Part shown: in pieces, positions 1 to 10,916 of the stretch
Position numbering within the stretch: the stretch's first letter is position 1
Layout: the number at the start of each line of letters is the position of its first letter
Assembly: GCA_009779265.1 (NCBI GenBank)
Contig: WREP01000020.1
Span: 1 to 47,868 of the forward strand
Length of the DNA stretch: 47,868 bases
Reading direction: 5' to 3'
Source: Betaproteobacteria bacterium
GTDB taxonomy: Bacteria; Pseudomonadota; Gammaproteobacteria; Burkholderiales; Rhodocyclaceae
The notes under the pieces: generated by a model
What the model was told of the DNA's origin: nothing
The model's input: only the letters and a program-made list of their open reading frames with translations
Databases searched by the model: none
Translations under genes and position numbers: made by a program

Positions 1-228
1 AACGGCGGCGACGACCTCGGGATGGGCATGGCCGAGGATCAGCGGGCCCCAGGAGCCGACGTAATCGGTGTACCACTTGCCGTCGGCGTCCTGGACGCGA
101 GAACCGACGCCCTTCTGGAAAAACAGCGGCGTGCCGCCGACCGAGCGGAAGGCGCGCACCGGCGAATTGACGCCGCCGGGAATGTGTTGCTGGGCGCGGT
201 CGAACAAGTGCTGATTGCGGGAAGTCAT
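1..228 (-). CDS. hemL: Glutamate-1-semialdehyde 2,1-aminomutase, N-terminal part (cut by window start)
   Basis: This is the first 76 codons of the PLP enzyme that converts glutamate-1-semialdehyde to 5-aminolevulinate, the C5 entry to tetrapyrrole synthesis. The minus-strand translation begins [13 protein letters not shown] and contains [17 protein letters not shown], then [19 protein letters not shown]; these blocks are highly characteristic of GSA aminomutase. The PLP lysine and the rest of the protein lie outside the window. The ATG at 228 overlaps the thiE stop as ATGA, so translation is probably coupled to thiE and the gene is the last visible member of thiD-thiE-hemL. Identity is near certain from sequence; enzyme activity is inferred from the family. 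Confidence 0.95.
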   Translation of the reverse strand, partial: MTSRNQHLFDRAQQHIPGGVNSPVRAFRSVGGTPLFFQKGVGSRVQDADGKWYTDYVGSWGPLILGHAHPEVVAAV

Positions 229-863
229 GCGGCGGGTTCCTCGAAAAGATGTTGATATTGGGCAGCGCGGGCAGCGATATCCGGCGCCGTGAAAAGATCG
301 GTAATGACGGCCAGCAGGTCGGCGCCGGCAGCTAAAACAGTCGGGGCATTGGCGTGCGTGATGCCGCCGATGGCACAGCAGCGGATCGGCAAGTCGCGGC
401 GGATGCGTTCGAACAAGGCGAGCGGCGCACGCGCCGCCTGCGGTTTGGTCGGCGACGGATAGACGGCGCCGAAAGCGACATAATCGGCGCCAGCCGCCAC
501 GGCGGCCTCGGCGGCGGCGAAATCGGCGTAGCAGGAAGCGCCGAGGATGCGGTCAGGGCCAAGGACGAGACGGGCGGCGCGGAGATCGCCGTCGGCGGCG
601 CCGAGATGGACGCCATCGGCTTCGACCAGAATAGCCAGGGCCAGGTCGTCATTGACGATCAGCCGGGCGCCATGGCTGCGCGTAAGGGCGCGCAGGGCGC
701 GGGCGCGGGCGAGGCGCTCGGCCATCGGGTTTTCCTTGTCGCGGAATTGCACCAAGCGGCAGCCGCCCGCCAGCGCGGCGGCCACATTCGCCAGCAGGAT
801 TTCCGCCGTCACGGCGGCGGGGGTGATGGCGTAAAGGCCGCGCAACTCAGTGAGCATGTTCAT
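225..863 (-). CDS. thiE: Thiamine-phosphate synthase
   Basis: ThiE joins HMP-pyrophosphate and thiazole phosphate to give thiamine phosphate in the cytoplasm. The 212-residue product has the expected TIM-barrel landmarks: [27 protein letters not shown], the phosphate loop [11 protein letters not shown], and CAIGGI near the C-terminus. The reading frame stays open upstream into thiD, giving a false 286-codon form. The family normally starts just before LRGLYAIT, so I chose the ATG at 863 ([12 protein letters not shown]); the ATG at 857 is an equal alternative. The start lies inside the 3' end of thiD (11 to 17 bases of overlap), and the stop overlaps the hemL start. No strong Shine-Dalgarno is seen, which fits coupled translation. 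Confidence 0.95.
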   Translation of the reverse strand: MNMLTELRGLYAITPAAVTAEILLANVAAALAGGCRLVQFRDKENPMAERLARARALRALTRSHGARLIVNDDLALAILVEADGVHLGAADGDLRAARLVLGPDRILGASCYADFAAAEAAVAAGADYVAFGAVYPSPTKPQAARAPLALFERIRRDLPIRCCAIGGITHANAPTVLAAGADLLAVITDLFTAPDIAARAAQYQHLFEEPAA

Positions 864-1677
864 GCGCCCGGAAAAAGCGATTTGGAATCCACTGCCCCCT
901 GCCGCCGCGAAAGGCGTGCTGGAGCGTTTGCCAGGTGTAATCCTGGGCCGCGCGCACGGCTTCCTCAATGGTTTCACCGCGGGCAAGAAAGGCGGCGATG
1001 GCCGAAGCCAGCGTGCAGCCGGAGCCGTGATAGCTGCCCGGCAGTCGTTGCCAACTGTCGCGCCGGATGACGCCGGTAGCGCCATACAGGGTGTTGACGA
1101 CTTCCGGCGTGTTTTCGTGAGCGCCGGTAATCAGCACCTGGCGGGCGCCGAGGGCGATCAGGCGCTCGGCGCAGACGGCCAGCGATAGTTCGTTGGCATC
1201 GTCCTCGTCGCCGGCCAGACGCCGGGCTTCCGGCGCGTTGGGGGTGAGCAGCGTGACGCGCGGCAGCAATACCTCGCGGATGGCGGCAATGATTGCGTCG
1301 TTCGCCAGTGCGTCGCCGCGCCCGGATGCCAGCACCGGATCGAGCACCAACGGCGTCTGTGGGTAAGCGGCGGCGATCCTGGCCACCGTCAGCACGTTGT
1401 CCACGCTGCCCAGCAAACCGACCTTGAAGGCGGCCACCGGCATGTCGGCGAGAATGGCGCGCGCCTGTCGGTCGAGCAGTTCGGCGGCGACCGGCTGCAC
1501 GCGCTCGACGCCAATCGTGTCCTGCACGGTGATGGCGGTGAGCGCGGTCAGCGGATGGCAGCCGAGGCTGGCCAGGGTCAGCAGGTCGGCCTGGATGCCG
1601 GCGCCGGATGACGGATCGCTGGCGGCGAAAACGAGAACCTGGGGCGGCCCGGGCGGCGGCGAGGAAAAGGGGTTCAT
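847..1677 (-). CDS. thiD: Hydroxymethylpyrimidine/phosphomethylpyrimidine kinase
   Basis: ThiD phosphorylates HMP and HMP-phosphate to supply the pyrimidine half of thiamine. The 276-residue ribokinase-fold protein shows [16 protein letters not shown] at the N-terminus, the substrate region [34 protein letters not shown], and the C-terminal anion hole [16 protein letters not shown] that closes over ATP. Length is typical. It is the first gene of a minus-strand unit followed by thiE and hemL with overlapping ends. The start ATG at 1677 is preceded by a short run of AAGGG within an imperfect palindrome. A TAAAAT box about 45 bases upstream could be the promoter. No thiamine riboswitch motif is visible here, unlike at thiC in this window. 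Confidence 0.95.
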   Translation of the reverse strand: MNPFSSPPPGPPQVLVFAASDPSSGAGIQADLLTLASLGCHPLTALTAITVQDTIGVERVQPVAAELLDRQARAILADMPVAAFKVGLLGSVDNVLTVARIAAAYPQTPLVLDPVLASGRGDALANDAIIAAIREVLLPRVTLLTPNAPEARRLAGDEDDANELSLAVCAERLIALGARQVLITGAHENTPEVVNTLYGATGVIRRDSWQRLPGSYHGSGCTLASAIAAFLARGETIEEAVRAAQDYTWQTLQHAFRGGRGQWIPNRFFRAHEHAH

Positions 1678-1722
1678 GAAGGGGCGCGCCCTTGACGGCG
1701 GCAGATGGGTAAAACGCCAGCG

Positions 1723-1728
1723 ATTTTA
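1723..1728 (-). promoter_or_regulatory. Candidate -10 element of thiD
   Basis: TAAAAT on the minus strand, about 45 bases upstream of the thiD ATG. No convincing -35 is seen at 16 to 18 bases. The 185-base gap 1678-1862 separates divergent thiD and pilG and should hold promoters for both. On the plus strand TATGAT at 1811-1816 (five of six consensus bases) is the best pilG candidate, also without a good -35. No other structure is seen in the gap. Confidence 0.3.
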
Positions 1729-1862
1729 GCCGAATCCGGTGAACGCCATTGTCAGGAGGCTGAAAATCGCCAATGTTTGCGCTAGTATCGCTCCTGATCT
1801 TAAGTAGTAGTATGATGCGACGCAAAGTCTTCGTGTTTGCAAGGGCCGGGGGGCAGGGAAAA

Positions 1863-2270
1863 TTGGCAGATTTATCCAGATTGCGTAGCGTCAGGGTCAT
1901 GGTCATTGATGACAGCAACACGATCCGGCGCAGTGCCGAGATATTTCTCGTGCAGGCCGGCTGCGAGGTTGTTCTCGCCGAGGACGGATTCGATGCTCTG
2001 GCCAAGATCACGGATCTACAGCCGAGCGTTATTTTCTGCGACATCATGATGCCGCGCCTCGACGGCTATCAGACCTGCGCGCTAATCAAGAAAAATCCCC
2101 GTTTCAAGGCCACGCCGGTAATCATGCTGTCCTCCAAGGACGGCCTGTTCGACCGGGCGCGCGGCCGCATGGTCGGTTCCGACCAGTATCTGACCAAGCC
2201 TTTTACCAAAGAAAGCCTGTTGCAAACGGTCGCGACTTTTGCCTGTCCGGCCGAAACTGCCAATTCGTAG
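1863..2270 (+). CDS. pilG: PilG, single-domain response regulator of type IV pili
   Basis: PilG is a CheY-like receiver of the Pil-Chp system; in Pseudomonas aeruginosa it promotes pilus extension and cAMP signalling. The protein has VMVIDDSNTIRRSAE at the start, the phospho-acceptor Asp60 in FCDIMMPRLDGYQTCALIKK, VIMLSSKDGLFDRARG and the Lys of YLTKPF. The open frame runs upstream to ATGs at 1773 and 1812, but those extensions look unlike PilG. The TTG at 1863 is preceded by CAGGGA four to five bases away and gives 135 residues, the length of the Pseudomonas protein as I recall it, so I chose it. It heads the operon pilG-pilH-pilI-pilJ-chpA. Confidence 0.93.
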   Translation: MADLSRLRSVRVMVIDDSNTIRRSAEIFLVQAGCEVVLAEDGFDALAKITDLQPSVIFCDIMMPRLDGYQTCALIKKNPRFKATPVIMLSSKDGLFDRARGRMVGSDQYLTKPFTKESLLQTVATFACPAETANS

Positions 2271-2285
2271 TCCAGGGAGCACTGC

Positions 2286-2651
2286 ATGCCCGTCAAAAAC
2301 ATTCTGGTGGTCGACGATTCCGCGACCGAACGTTTTTTCATCTCCGACGTGCTGACCAAGGCCGGTTACCAGGTCATCACCGCCGAAACCGGCGAGGAAG
2401 GAATCGCCAAGGCCAAGGCCAACAAGCCCGACCTGATCCTGATGGATGTCGTGATGCCGGGCCTCAACGGCTATCAGGCCACCCGCACGCTGACCCGCGA
2501 CGAGGAAACCAAGGGCATCCCGGTCATCGTCTGCACCTCGAAAGGGCAGGAGACGGACAAGATCTGGGGCTTGCGTCAGGGCGCGGTCGACTATCTGGTC
2601 AAGCCGCTGAAGCCGGAAGAATTGTTGAAACGTATCGTCGCCTTGCCCTGA
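2286..2651 (+). CDS. pilH: PilH, single-domain response regulator of type IV pili
   Basis: PilH is the second CheY-like regulator of the pilus chemosensory pathway and is generally linked to pilus retraction or to acting as a phosphate sink. The 121-residue receiver shows ILVVDDSATERFFISDVL, the acceptor Asp54 in LILMDVVMPGLNGYQATR, VIVCTSKGQETDKIWG, and Lys in YLVKPLKPEEL. The ATG follows CAGGGAGC at a normal distance, 15 bases after the pilG stop. The PilG/PilH pair differs in the way seen in Pseudomonas: PilG carries PRLDGYQTCALIK and PilH carries PGLNGYQATR. Confidence 0.95.
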   Translation: MPVKNILVVDDSATERFFISDVLTKAGYQVITAETGEEGIAKAKANKPDLILMDVVMPGLNGYQATRTLTRDEETKGIPVIVCTSKGQETDKIWGLRQGAVDYLVKPLKPEELLKRIVALP

Positions 2652-2655
2652 ATCC

Positions 2656-3168
2656 ATGGCCAGAAAAACCAGTCTTCGTGATTTTCAGGCCTATCTCGCA
2701 GGGCGGCTGACCGACGCCGCCCAAGGACAGGGCGGCGTCTCCTGGCTTGGCATCGAGGCCGGGGAGGAGGCCTGGCTGGTCGACCTGTCGGATGGCGGCG
2801 AGATCGTTCAAGCGCCGCAGATGGCGCCAGTGCCGCTGACGCGCCCATGGTTTGCCGGCATTGCCAACATTCGCGGCAACCTGTACTCGGTAACCGATTT
2901 CTCGCTGTTTCGCGGCGGCGCGCCGATTCCGCACAACAGCAGCACGCGCCTCCTGCTGGTCGGCGCCAAGCACGGCTCGAATGCCGCCTTGCTGGTGTCG
3001 CGCATGCTGGGCTTGAAGAATCCGGACGATTTCGCTGCCGAGGCGTCGTTACTGGACGATCCGGCATGGTGCGCGCAGCGCTATGTAGACACAGAGGGTA
3101 AGATCTGGCGCAAGCTGTCGGTGCGCGAGTTACTTGCCGATCAAGAATTCATGAATATCGGGGTCTGA
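2656..3168 (+). CDS. pilI: PilI, CheW-like adaptor
   Basis: PilI couples the receptor PilJ to the kinase ChpA. The 170-residue protein is a single CheW-like domain. Visible blocks are [40 protein letters not shown] (the typical CheW strand-turn around a Gly-Asn) and [24 protein letters not shown]. It begins four bases after the pilH stop and has no strong separate ribosome site, suggesting coupled translation. The gene order pilG-pilH-pilI-pilJ supports the name more than the divergent sequence does alone. It is cytoplasmic, with no signal peptide or membrane span. Confidence 0.92.
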   Translation: MARKTSLRDFQAYLAGRLTDAAQGQGGVSWLGIEAGEEAWLVDLSDGGEIVQAPQMAPVPLTRPWFAGIANIRGNLYSVTDFSLFRGGAPIPHNSSTRLLLVGAKHGSNAALLVSRMLGLKNPDDFAAEASLLDDPAWCAQRYVDTEGKIWRKLSVRELLADQEFMNIGV

Positions 3169-3203
3169 CCGGTTTCGCCCGGCGCCCACTTCGGAGGATC
3201 AGC

Positions 3204-5312
3204 ATGGCTTTCGGCATAAAAATTCCTGGCACCGGCGGCGGCAAGGCGGCCGCCTCGGCATCGAAGACCGCGATGGCCGGCAGAAAGTCTGGCCCCGCGG
3301 TGGCGCGGCCGGTCGACCAGCGGATGAAGACGCTGCAGTTTGTGTTTGGCCTGCTGATCCTGCTGATTGCCGCATTCGTTGTTTTCAACATGCGCGAATC
3401 CGCGCACAACACGGCCTATGCCACGGCGGCCGGCGAGATGCGCATGCTCTCGCAGCGTCTGGCCAAGGCCACATTGCTGGCCTTGCAAGGCAACGCCGCG
3501 GCTTTCACGCAGTTGAAGGATTCGCGCGCTACCTTCGGGCAACTTCTGGAGCGTGTCAATCACGGCGGCGAGATCGGCGGTGTCGATGTGCCGGTTTCGC
3601 CCAGCGCCGTGCGGCCGCAACTCGATGCCCTGAACGAGCGATGGGCGGCAACCGACAAGGACACGCAGGTGGTGATCGCTCAGGAAGCCAATCTGATCGC
3701 GCTGGACAAGAACGTCACCCTGATCGCCGAGCGCAATGCCGAAATGCTCATCCTGGCCGAGCAACTGGTGAGTCTCAAGCTGCAGGGCGGCAAGGGAGCG
3801 ACACGCGAGCTCGTGACGGCCAGCCAGATGATGATGCTGACCCAGCGGATTTCCAGGAATGCCTCGGAGTTGCGCGTCGGCGATGAAATCAATCCGGAAG
3901 TCGCTTTCCTGCTCGGCAAGGACACCAACGCCTTCCGCGATATCCTGCAGTTCATGACGTTGACGAGCGGCGCCGGCGATGCCGAAAGCCGCGACAAACT
4001 GGCCGAGTTCGAAGCGCCATTCAAGGACTATCAGGAAGCCATCACCGCTATTCTTGGCAACATGCAGCCGCTGGTTCGCGCCAAGCAGGCCGGTTCGCAG
4101 ATTTTCCGCGACAGCGAGAACCTGCTCAAGGCAACCGACGATCTGGCCCTTGGCTATCAGGAAAACCAGGGTTCGCAAGGCCTGTTCATCGCTCTCCTGG
4201 TGCTGCTGGTCGCCCTCGCGCTGACGACGCTGACCTTCCTCGCCAAGATCTATCTCGATGACATCCGCCGCCGCACCCTCGAGGCTGAGCAGCAGCGCCA
4301 GTCCTCGGAACTGGCCAATCGCGAGAACCAGGAAGCCATTCTGCGCCTGATGAACGAACTGGGCGATCTCGCCGACGGCGATCTGACCGTCACCGCGACG
4401 GTCAGCGAGAGCATCACCGGCGCCATCGCCGACTCGATCAACTATACCATCGAGGAACTGCGCGTGCTGGTCGGTCGCATCAACGATGCTGCCAGCCGCG
4501 TTACGGCGGCGACCGAAATTGCCCGTCAGACCTCGGCCGAACTGCTCGACGCCGCCGAGCGTCAGTCGAGTGAAATTCAGGAAGCTGGCCAGTCGGCGCT
4601 GGACATGGCGCGCTCGATGAGCGAAGTGTCCGGCAACGCCACGCAATCGGCGCGCGTCGCCCGGCAGTCGCTGCGGGCCGCCGAGAAGGGAACGCAGGCG
4701 GTGCAGGACTCGATCAAGGGCATGAACGAAATCCGCAACCAGATCCAGGAAACCTCGAAGCGCATCAAGCGCCTTGGCGAAAGCTCGCAGGAGATCGGCG
4801 AAATCGTTGAACTGATTTCCGACATTACCGAACAGACCAACGTGCTCGCCCTGAACGCCGCCATCCAGGCCGCCTCCGCCGGCGATGCCGGGCGCGGCTT
4901 CACCGTGGTGGCGGAGGAAGTGCAGCGTCTGGCCGAACGCTCGGGCGAGGCGACCAAGCAGATCGCGGCCATCGTCAAGACCATTCAGACCGACACCCAG
5001 GATGCCGTTTCGGCGATGGAACAATCGACCCAGGGCGTGGTTGAAGGCGCCAAGCTGTCCGACGCCGCCGGCCAGGCGCTGTTGGAGATTGGGCACGTAT
5101 CGCGCAGCCTGGCTGACCTGATCGAAAACATTTCCACCGCGACGCAGAATCAGGCCAATTCGGCTACCAACGTCGCCCGCCTGATGCAGGACATTCTGCA
5201 CGTCACCGAACAGACCACGGTCGGCACCCAGCGCACCGCTCAGGCGGTCGATGAACTGACGGCACTGGCGTCGGAACTCAAGGGTTCGGTCGCCGGCTTC
5301 AAGGTCGACTGA
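3204..5312 (+). CDS. pilJ: PilJ, methyl-accepting chemoreceptor for type IV pili
   Basis: PilJ is the inner-membrane receptor of the Pil-Chp pathway; the Pseudomonas homologue senses pilin or surface contact. The 702-residue protein has a positively charged N-terminus, a first membrane span at about 45-61 ([17 protein letters not shown]), a periplasmic region with two PilJ-type repeats each containing MLSQRLAK-like or [11 protein letters not shown], and a second span at about 326-348. A HAMP-like linker follows ([15 protein letters not shown]), and then the cytoplasmic coiled coil with the conserved tip around residues 538-566 ([35 protein letters not shown]). GGAGGATCAGC precedes the ATG. 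No pilK methyltransferase or chpB methylesterase gene follows, so any adaptation enzymes must be encoded elsewhere. Confidence 0.95.
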   Translation: MAFGIKIPGTGGGKAAASASKTAMAGRKSGPAVARPVDQRMKTLQFVFGLLILLIAAFVVFNMRESAHNTAYATAAGEMRMLSQRLAKATLLALQGNAAAFTQLKDSRATFGQLLERVNHGGEIGGVDVPVSPSAVRPQLDALNERWAATDKDTQVVIAQEANLIALDKNVTLIAERNAEMLILAEQLVSLKLQGGKGATRELVTASQMMMLTQRISRNASELRVGDEINPEVAFLLGKDTNAFRDILQFMTLTSGAGDAESRDKLAEFEAPFKDYQEAITAILGNMQPLVRAKQAGSQIFRDSENLLKATDDLALGYQENQGSQGLFIALLVLLVALALTTLTFLAKIYLDDIRRRTLEAEQQRQSSELANRENQEAILRLMNELGDLADGDLTVTATVSESITGAIADSINYTIEELRVLVGRINDAASRVTAATEIARQTSAELLDAAERQSSEIQEAGQSALDMARSMSEVSGNATQSARVARQSLRAAEKGTQAVQDSIKGMNEIRNQIQETSKRIKRLGESSQEIGEIVELISDITEQTNVLALNAAIQAASAGDAGRGFTVVAEEVQRLAERSGEATKQIAAIVKTIQTDTQDAVSAMEQSTQGVVEGAKLSDAAGQALLEIGHVSRSLADLIENISTATQNQANSATNVARLMQDILHVTEQTTVGTQRTAQAVDELTALASELKGSVAGFKVD

Positions 5313-5331
5313 CCGCGCCGGGCGAGCCAAT

Positions 5332-8300
5332 ATGAATGTGAATGCGGCCACGGCAGTTGATTTGGGGCCCCTGACCTGGGTCAAGGGCGAGATTGATCTG
5401 GCGCTGCAACGGGCGGTTGAAGCGCTTTCGCAATACACGGCGGAGGGCGACGCGACGCCCCTCAAGTTCTGCCATACCCACGTCCATCAGGTTTACGGCG
5501 CCCTCTCCATCGTCGGGCTGGATGGCGTGACCCAGGTTGTCGAGTCGCTCGAAGCCCTGCTCAGGGCCTGTGAGGAAGGCCGCCGACCGGCCGACGAAGC
5601 CAACCTGACGGTAGTGCGCCAGACCTTGGCCGACCTCCGCCACTATCTCGACGACCTGCTGGTCGGCGAGCCGAACCAGCCGCTGCGCCTGCTTGCCGCC
5701 TATGAGGCGCTGGCGCGGGCGCGCGGCCTGAGCCTGACGCATGCGGCCGACCTGTTCTATCCCGACCTCTCCTTGCGCCCGCCACGGCGGCCGCCCTCGC
5801 CGACCTTCGATGCGGCACAGAGCAAGACAGCCCTGAAAACCGCCCGCACCGCCTACCAGAAAGGCTTGCTGAAGTGGCTGCGCAGCCCGGCTGGCAGCAA
5901 CGCCGGCCTGTCGGCGATGCGCAAGGCGCTGGCCGATATCGAGGCGCTGCAGTCGAGCCAGGCGGCGCGCGCTTTCTGGTGGGTAGCCCAGGCCTTCGTC
6001 GACACGCTGACGGATGCGAAGTTGCGCGACGAAACCGCCGCCCGCTATCTCTGTTCCCGCATCGACGCTCAGATTCGCCGCCTGCTCAACGGGTCGAGCA
6101 ACGTCGCCGAGCGTGTCATGCGCGAGGCGCTGTATTTCGTGGCGTGCGCGCCAATCGAACTGGCGCCGCTGATTGCCCAGGTACAGGCCACCTTCAATCT
6201 GCCGGCGCTGATGCCGCAAACCCCGGCGGCGGCCCTGCCGGCCCAGCAGGAAACGGCCCTGCGCAAACTGCGCGACGCGCTGGCGGCGACCGAGGAATTG
6301 TGGAACAAGTTCTGCAGCGGCAGCGCCGGCAGCCTCGCCGGTTTTGCCGACAATGCCCGCCTCTGCGCCGTGCTCGGCGACCAGATCGGCCACACTGATC
6401 TCAAGCGCCTGAGCCAAGGGATCGGCGCCATCGCCAACTGGCTGGTGGAAAACCCGGCGCGCCACAACGATACCGCGGCGATGGAAGTCGCCACCGCCAT
6501 CCTGCTCCTGCAGAACGCCCAGGAAAACTTCAAGCGTCTCGGCACCGATTTCGCCCAGCAGGTCGACCTCATGGTCGCCCGCCTCTACGCTTGCATCGCC
6601 GGCAAACCAGCCGACGCTGACGCCGACATCCCGCTGCTCGACGAGATGACGCGCCAGGCCCAGGAAAAATTGCTGATTAGTCAGGTCGGACGCGAAATCC
6701 AGAATAATCTGGCGCAGATCGAGCAGGTGCTCGACGCCTTCTTCCGCAACCCGGCCAAGGCCGATGAACTGGGCGCGCTCGATGTGCCGCTCAAGCAGGT
6801 CGGCGGGGCGCTGGCGATGCTTGGCCACTTTGGCGCCATCACCAGTCTCAACGAGTGCGGCGAGCGCATCCGTCAGTTCGCCCAGCCCGACTACCAGCCG
6901 GTGGCCGAGGATTTCGAGGTGGTCGCCGATCAACTGTCGCAGCTCGGCTTCTTTGTTGATGAGTTGCAGAATGGCGAAACCGATTACGTCGCCTTCATCC
7001 GCCGCATCAACGGCGAAACCGAGGCGGCCGACGAGGAGGTAGACGAAAGCGAGAGCATCTTGCCGACGCCCACCGTCGAAGCCCAGCTTGCCCAGCAGGC
7101 GCGGGATACCCGGGCGCTTGCCGAGGCGCTGCGCGAAGCGCCGCGGGATCGGCGCCTGCAGGAGGAAATCCGGCACAATCTGCGTGCCATCCAGAAAGAT
7201 GCCGATCTGGTCGCCAACCACCAGTTGGGCGAATCGGCCAAGGCCGCGCTCGAAGCGCTGGCGGTCGGCGACCGCGCCGCCGACGCGCTGTCCGGTCTGG
7301 TTCCCGTTGCCGGCGAAGCGCCGAAGCCCTCGGCGCAAACCCTGCAACTGGCCGAATCCAGCCACGAGGAAATCGACGCCGAATTGCTGGCCATCTTCCT
7401 CGAAGAAGCGCGCGAAGTGCTGGCCACCATGGCCGAGCAGCACGCGCTGCTGCGCAGCGATCCGGACAACGCCGAGGCGCTGACGGTCATTCGCCGCTCT
7501 ACGCACACACTCAAGGGCAGCGGCCGCATGGTCGGTCTGACCGATCTTGGCGAGACGGCCTGGGAACTGGAGCAGACCCTCAATCTCTGGCTGCGTCAGG
7601 AGGAACCGCCGACGCCGGAATTGCTGCGCATGATCGGCGACGCTCATGCCTTGTTCACCGACTGGGTTGGTCATCTCGAAGCCGCCGACGGCAGCATGCC
7701 CGATACCGCGGCTCTGGTGGCACTGGCTCGCCGCCTGCGCGGGAGCGAGGACGAACCAATATCCGGGGCCGCGCCCGGGGTAGCCACGGCGGCTGCCGTA
7801 GCTGCCCCGGGCGCGCTCATGGAACCCATCATGGAAGCGGCGGCCCCCCCGGCTGCCGTGCCGGAAGCCGAGGGGCCGATGCTGGTGCTCGATCTGCCGG
7901 CACTCGAAGAGCCGACGGCCGATGATCTGTCCGGCCCGGATCACAGCGCGTTGCCTGAAGCCGTCACCGCGGCGGCGCTGGCCGAACCCGAAGCTTTGCC
8001 GCCAACGACGACCGCTTCATCGGCGCTGTACGAGATTTTCATTAACGAAGCGCGTGGCTATCTGCAAACGCTGATCGACAGCCAGGCGGCGCTCGAGGCC
8101 AACCCGTCGGCGCCGACCGATTTCCAGATGACGCGGGCGGCCCATACCCTGGCCGGAATTGCCGCGACGGTTGGCCTGATGCCGCTGCATCATCTGGCCG
8201 GCGCGCTGGAACATGCGCTGCTACGGCGCGAGCACGCGGCCCGGCCGGACAGCGTCGAGGGCCTGGAAACCGTCCGCCAAACAATTTTTACGCTCGAATC

Positions 8301-10797
8301 GATGTTCGCCGGCTTGGCCCAGCACCAGGCGCCGGACGAGGAAACACGCCTGATCGCGGCCCTCGAGGACATTTTTCATGCCCCTCTGATCGAGACGTCG
8401 GCGGCTGCCGCTGACAACATTCCGCTGTCCGTCACTGACGTGGCGGCTGCCGCCGTTGAAGAAGCGGCGCCGCCTGCCGCGCCCTCGCTGCCGCACCTGA
8501 CCGACGAACTGGACGAGCAACTGCTGCCGATCTTCCTCGAGGAAGCCGTCGACCAACTGCGCGCCCTGACGGAGAATCTGCGCGCCTGGCGCGCCGCGCC
8601 GGCCGACGGCACCGCGCCGCAGGCGATCGCGCGCCTCCTGCATACCTTCAAGGGCAATGCCCGCATGGCGGGGGCGCTCAATCTGGGCGAACTCACCCAC
8701 CATCTGGAAACCCGTGTGGACGAGGCGATGCGCGCTGGCACGGGCGACGGGGCCATACTCGACGAAATCGAGAGCGGCTGCGATACGCTGGCGCAGGTCG
8801 TCGAGCACCTGCAAGCCGGGCCGCAGATTGAGGAACCGGCTGCCGAGACGAGTTCAGTTGATGAGGCGGCGACGGCCAGCGCTCCGCAATGGCGGCAGCG
8901 TGAGCGGCGACGGGCGAGTGATAGGGAAAAGGTTAGCAGTGCCGGCGCCGAAGCGGCGTCGGCCTCGCTCGAGGCCGATAGCGAGGGTGGCAGCCAGCGG
9001 GCAATGTTGCGCGTGCGCGCCGACCTGATCGACCGTCTGGTCAACGAGGCCGGCGAGTTGTCCATTGCCCGCGCCCGGATCGAAGGTGAAATGCGCGACC
9101 TGAAATCCTCGCTCCTGGATCTCACGGAAAACGTCATCCGCCTGCGCCGCCAGTTGCGCGAGATCGAAATCCAGGCCGAAGGCCAGATTCAGGCCCGCGT
9201 CGCCCAGACAAGCGAGGGCGAGGCGGAATTCGATCCGCTCGAACTTGACCGCTTTACCCGTTTCCAGGAATTGACCCGCTTCATGGCCGAGTCGGTCAAC
9301 GACGTCGCCACGGTGCAGCAAAGCCTGTTGAAGAGCCTCGATGACGCCAACGCCGCCATCCTTGCCCAAGCCCGCCTCAACCGCGGTTTGCAGCAGGAAC
9401 TGATGAGCGTGCGCATGCTGCCCTTCGACAGTCAGGCCGATCGCTTCTATCGCATCGTCCGCCAGGCGGCCAAGGAGGTTGGCAAACGCGCCAGTCTCAA
9501 TCTGCTCGGCGGCCAGGTGGAAATCGACCGCTCGGTGCTGGACAAGATCCTCGGGCCGATTGAGCACATGTTGCGCAATGCCGTCACGCATGGTCTGGAA
9601 AACCGCGAGCAACGGCAGGCGGCGGGCAAGGAAGAAATTGGGGAAATCACCCTGAGCCTGGCTCAGGAAGGCAATGAAATCATCCTGACGCTGGCCGACG
9701 ACGGGCGTGGCCTCGACGCGCAGCGCATCCGCGAGCGGGCCGAGGCGCTCGGTCTGTTGCAAGCGGAGCAGGACATTGAGCCGGCGGCGCTGCTCAATTT
9801 CATTTTCCACTCCGGTTTCTCGACGGCGGTCGAATTGAGCCAACTGGCCGGGCGCGGCGTCGGCATGGACGTGGTCAAGACGGAAGTCGCCGCCCTTGGC
9901 GGGCGCATCGAAATCACCACCGAAGCCGGGCGCGGCACCACCTTCCGCCTCTACCTGCCGCTGACGCTGGCGGTGACGCAAACCGTGCTGTTGCGGGCCG
10001 GTGCACAACTGTATGCGGTGCCGTCGTCGATGATCGAACAGGTGCTGGATCTGAAAGACAAGCAGTTGACGGCCCTGTGGGAAAAAGGCGAGGCCGAGTG
10101 GCAAGGGCATCACTACCCGCTGCATTACCTGCCGCATTTGCTGGGCCAGTCCGAGGTGCAGCCGGAAGCGCGCCGCCGCTACTGGGTACTGTTGCTGCGC
10201 TCCGGTTCGCAGCGGGTGGCGGTGCAGGTTGACGAGTTACACGGCAATCAGGAAGTCGTGGTCAAGAACATTGGCGCCCAGCTTGCCCGGGTGCTCGGCA
10301 TCGCCGGCGCCACGGTGCTTGGCGACGGGCGCGTGGTGTTGATCCTCAATCCGGTGGCGCTGGCCAGCCGGGGCGCCGTGCATCTGATCGCGGAGCCCGT
10401 TGCTCTGCCGCTGCCCGAAATGCGGTTGCCGACGGTAATGGTGGTCGATGATTCGCTGACGGTGCGCAAGATCACCAGCCGTCTGCTGGCCCGCGAAGGC
10501 TATCAGGTGACCCTCGCCAAGGATGGCGTCGATGCGCTGGAGCAGTTGATCGACGATCTGCCGGACGTGATCCTGTCCGACATCGAGATGCCGCGCATGG
10601 ACGGTTTCGATCTCGTGCGCAACATCCGCGCCGACGAGCGTTTGAGCGCCCTGCCGGTGATCATGATTACCTCGCGCACGGCCGACAAGCACCGCAACTA
10701 CGCCTTCGAGATCGGCGCCAACCACTACCTCGGCAAGCCCTACGACGAGGACGAGTTGCTGGCCCTGATCGCCGGCTACTGCAAAAAGGCGCATTGA
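5332..10797 (+). CDS. chpA: ChpA/PilL, multi-Hpt hybrid chemotaxis histidine kinase
   Basis: This is the CheA-type kinase of the pilus chemosensory system, 1821 residues. Hpt-like modules with a candidate phospho-His are seen at His52 ([11 protein letters not shown]), His725 ([11 protein letters not shown]), His938 ([11 protein letters not shown]) and His1104 ([11 protein letters not shown]). A degenerate copy near 488 has Lys at the His position ([11 protein letters not shown]). The kinase core follows: N-box [12 protein letters not shown] from 1412, [30 protein letters not shown]. Then come a CheW-like domain ([14 protein letters not shown]) and a C-terminal receiver with Asp1706 and acceptor Asp1750 in [10 protein letters not shown]. 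Long Ala/Pro/Glu-rich linkers separate the Hpt modules. The Pseudomonas protein is about 2470 residues, as I recall, with more Hpt-type modules, so this is a shorter version. The start ATG has only a weak ribosome site. Confidence 0.95.
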   Translation: MNVNAATAVDLGPLTWVKGEIDLALQRAVEALSQYTAEGDATPLKFCHTHVHQVYGALSIVGLDGVTQVVESLEALLRACEEGRRPADEANLTVVRQTLADLRHYLDDLLVGEPNQPLRLLAAYEALARARGLSLTHAADLFYPDLSLRPPRRPPSPTFDAAQSKTALKTARTAYQKGLLKWLRSPAGSNAGLSAMRKALADIEALQSSQAARAFWWVAQAFVDTLTDAKLRDETAARYLCSRIDAQIRRLLNGSSNVAERVMREALYFVACAPIELAPLIAQVQATFNLPALMPQTPAAALPAQQETALRKLRDALAATEELWNKFCSGSAGSLAGFADNARLCAVLGDQIGHTDLKRLSQGIGAIANWLVENPARHNDTAAMEVATAILLLQNAQENFKRLGTDFAQQVDLMVARLYACIAGKPADADADIPLLDEMTRQAQEKLLISQVGREIQNNLAQIEQVLDAFFRNPAKADELGALDVPLKQVGGALAMLGHFGAITSLNECGERIRQFAQPDYQPVAEDFEVVADQLSQLGFFVDELQNGETDYVAFIRRINGETEAADEEVDESESILPTPTVEAQLAQQARDTRALAEALREAPRDRRLQEEIRHNLRAIQKDADLVANHQLGESAKAALEALAVGDRAADALSGLVPVAGEAPKPSAQTLQLAESSHEEIDAELLAIFLEEAREVLATMAEQHALLRSDPDNAEALTVIRRSTHTLKGSGRMVGLTDLGETAWELEQTLNLWLRQEEPPTPELLRMIGDAHALFTDWVGHLEAADGSMPDTAALVALARRLRGSEDEPISGAAPGVATAAAVAAPGALMEPIMEAAAPPAAVPEAEGPMLVLDLPALEEPTADDLSGPDHSALPEAVTAAALAEPEALPPTTTASSALYEIFINEARGYLQTLIDSQAALEANPSAPTDFQMTRAAHTLAGIAATVGLMPLHHLAGALEHALLRREHAARPDSVEGLETVRQTIFTLESMFAGLAQHQAPDEETRLIAALEDIFHAPLIETSAAAADNIPLSVTDVAAAAVEEAAPPAAPSLPHLTDELDEQLLPIFLEEAVDQLRALTENLRAWRAAPADGTAPQAIARLLHTFKGNARMAGALNLGELTHHLETRVDEAMRAGTGDGAILDEIESGCDTLAQVVEHLQAGPQIEEPAAETSSVDEAATASAPQWRQRERRRASDREKVSSAGAEAASASLEADSEGGSQRAMLRVRADLIDRLVNEAGELSIARARIEGEMRDLKSSLLDLTENVIRLRRQLREIEIQAEGQIQARVAQTSEGEAEFDPLELDRFTRFQELTRFMAESVNDVATVQQSLLKSLDDANAAILAQARLNRGLQQELMSVRMLPFDSQADRFYRIVRQAAKEVGKRASLNLLGGQVEIDRSVLDKILGPIEHMLRNAVTHGLENREQRQAAGKEEIGEITLSLAQEGNEIILTLADDGRGLDAQRIRERAEALGLLQAEQDIEPAALLNFIFHSGFSTAVELSQLAGRGVGMDVVKTEVAALGGRIEITTEAGRGTTFRLYLPLTLAVTQTVLLRAGAQLYAVPSSMIEQVLDLKDKQLTALWEKGEAEWQGHHYPLHYLPHLLGQSEVQPEARRRYWVLLLRSGSQRVAVQVDELHGNQEVVVKNIGAQLARVLGIAGATVLGDGRVVLILNPVALASRGAVHLIAEPVALPLPEMRLPTVMVVDDSLTVRKITSRLLAREGYQVTLAKDGVDALEQLIDDLPDVILSDIEMPRMDGFDLVRNIRADERLSALPVIMITSRTADKHRNYAFEIGANHYLGKPYDEDELLALIAGYCKKAH

Positions 10798-10806
10798 GCG
10801 CGCGGC

Positions 10807-10830
10807 GGCGGATCGGCAGGCCGATCCGCC
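10807..10830. repeat. Perfect 11-bp inverted repeat after chpA
   Basis: GGCGGATCGGC and its exact reverse complement are separated by two bases, just after the chpA stop and before the terminator hairpin. It may slow polymerase or protect the mRNA end. No T-run follows it, so it is not itself a classic terminator. Confidence 0.7.
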
Positions 10831-10835
10831 GGATC

Positions 10836-10869
10836 AAAAGCCCGACGCCACGCGGCGCCGGGCTTTTTT
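10836..10869 (+). terminator. Rho-independent terminator of the pil-chp operon
   Basis: Stem AAAAGCCCGACGCC / GGCGCCGGGCTTTT with one mismatch and a four-base loop, running straight into TTTTTT. It lies 38 bases after the chpA stop and before yqgE, so it separates the pil-chp operon from the pyr cluster. Confidence 0.9.
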
Positions 10870-10880
10870 GTGCGCGCTGG

Positions 10881-10909
10881 TTGGTTTGTCTTGCCACGAA
10901 GATTAGAAT
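10881..10909 (+). promoter_or_regulatory. Candidate promoter of yqgE-ruvX-pyrRBC'
   Basis: TTGGTT, 17 bases, then TAGAAT (five of six -10 bases), right after the terminator. The -10 ends seven bases before the yqgE ATG, so a normal start site would fall at or next to the A of the ATG and give a leaderless mRNA. The -35 is weak (three of six). Confidence 0.45.
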
Positions 10910-10916
10910 TCCAAGC

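Noticed and set aside
3141-5465. 774-codon open frame antisense to pilJ
   Set aside because: Shadow of pilJ; composition is repetitive Gly/Arg/His/Leu with no family signature.
5299-7944. 881-codon open frame antisense to chpA
   Set aside because: It mirrors the codon structure of chpA in GC-rich DNA, has no recognisable domain and no ribosome site; chpA domains are certain.
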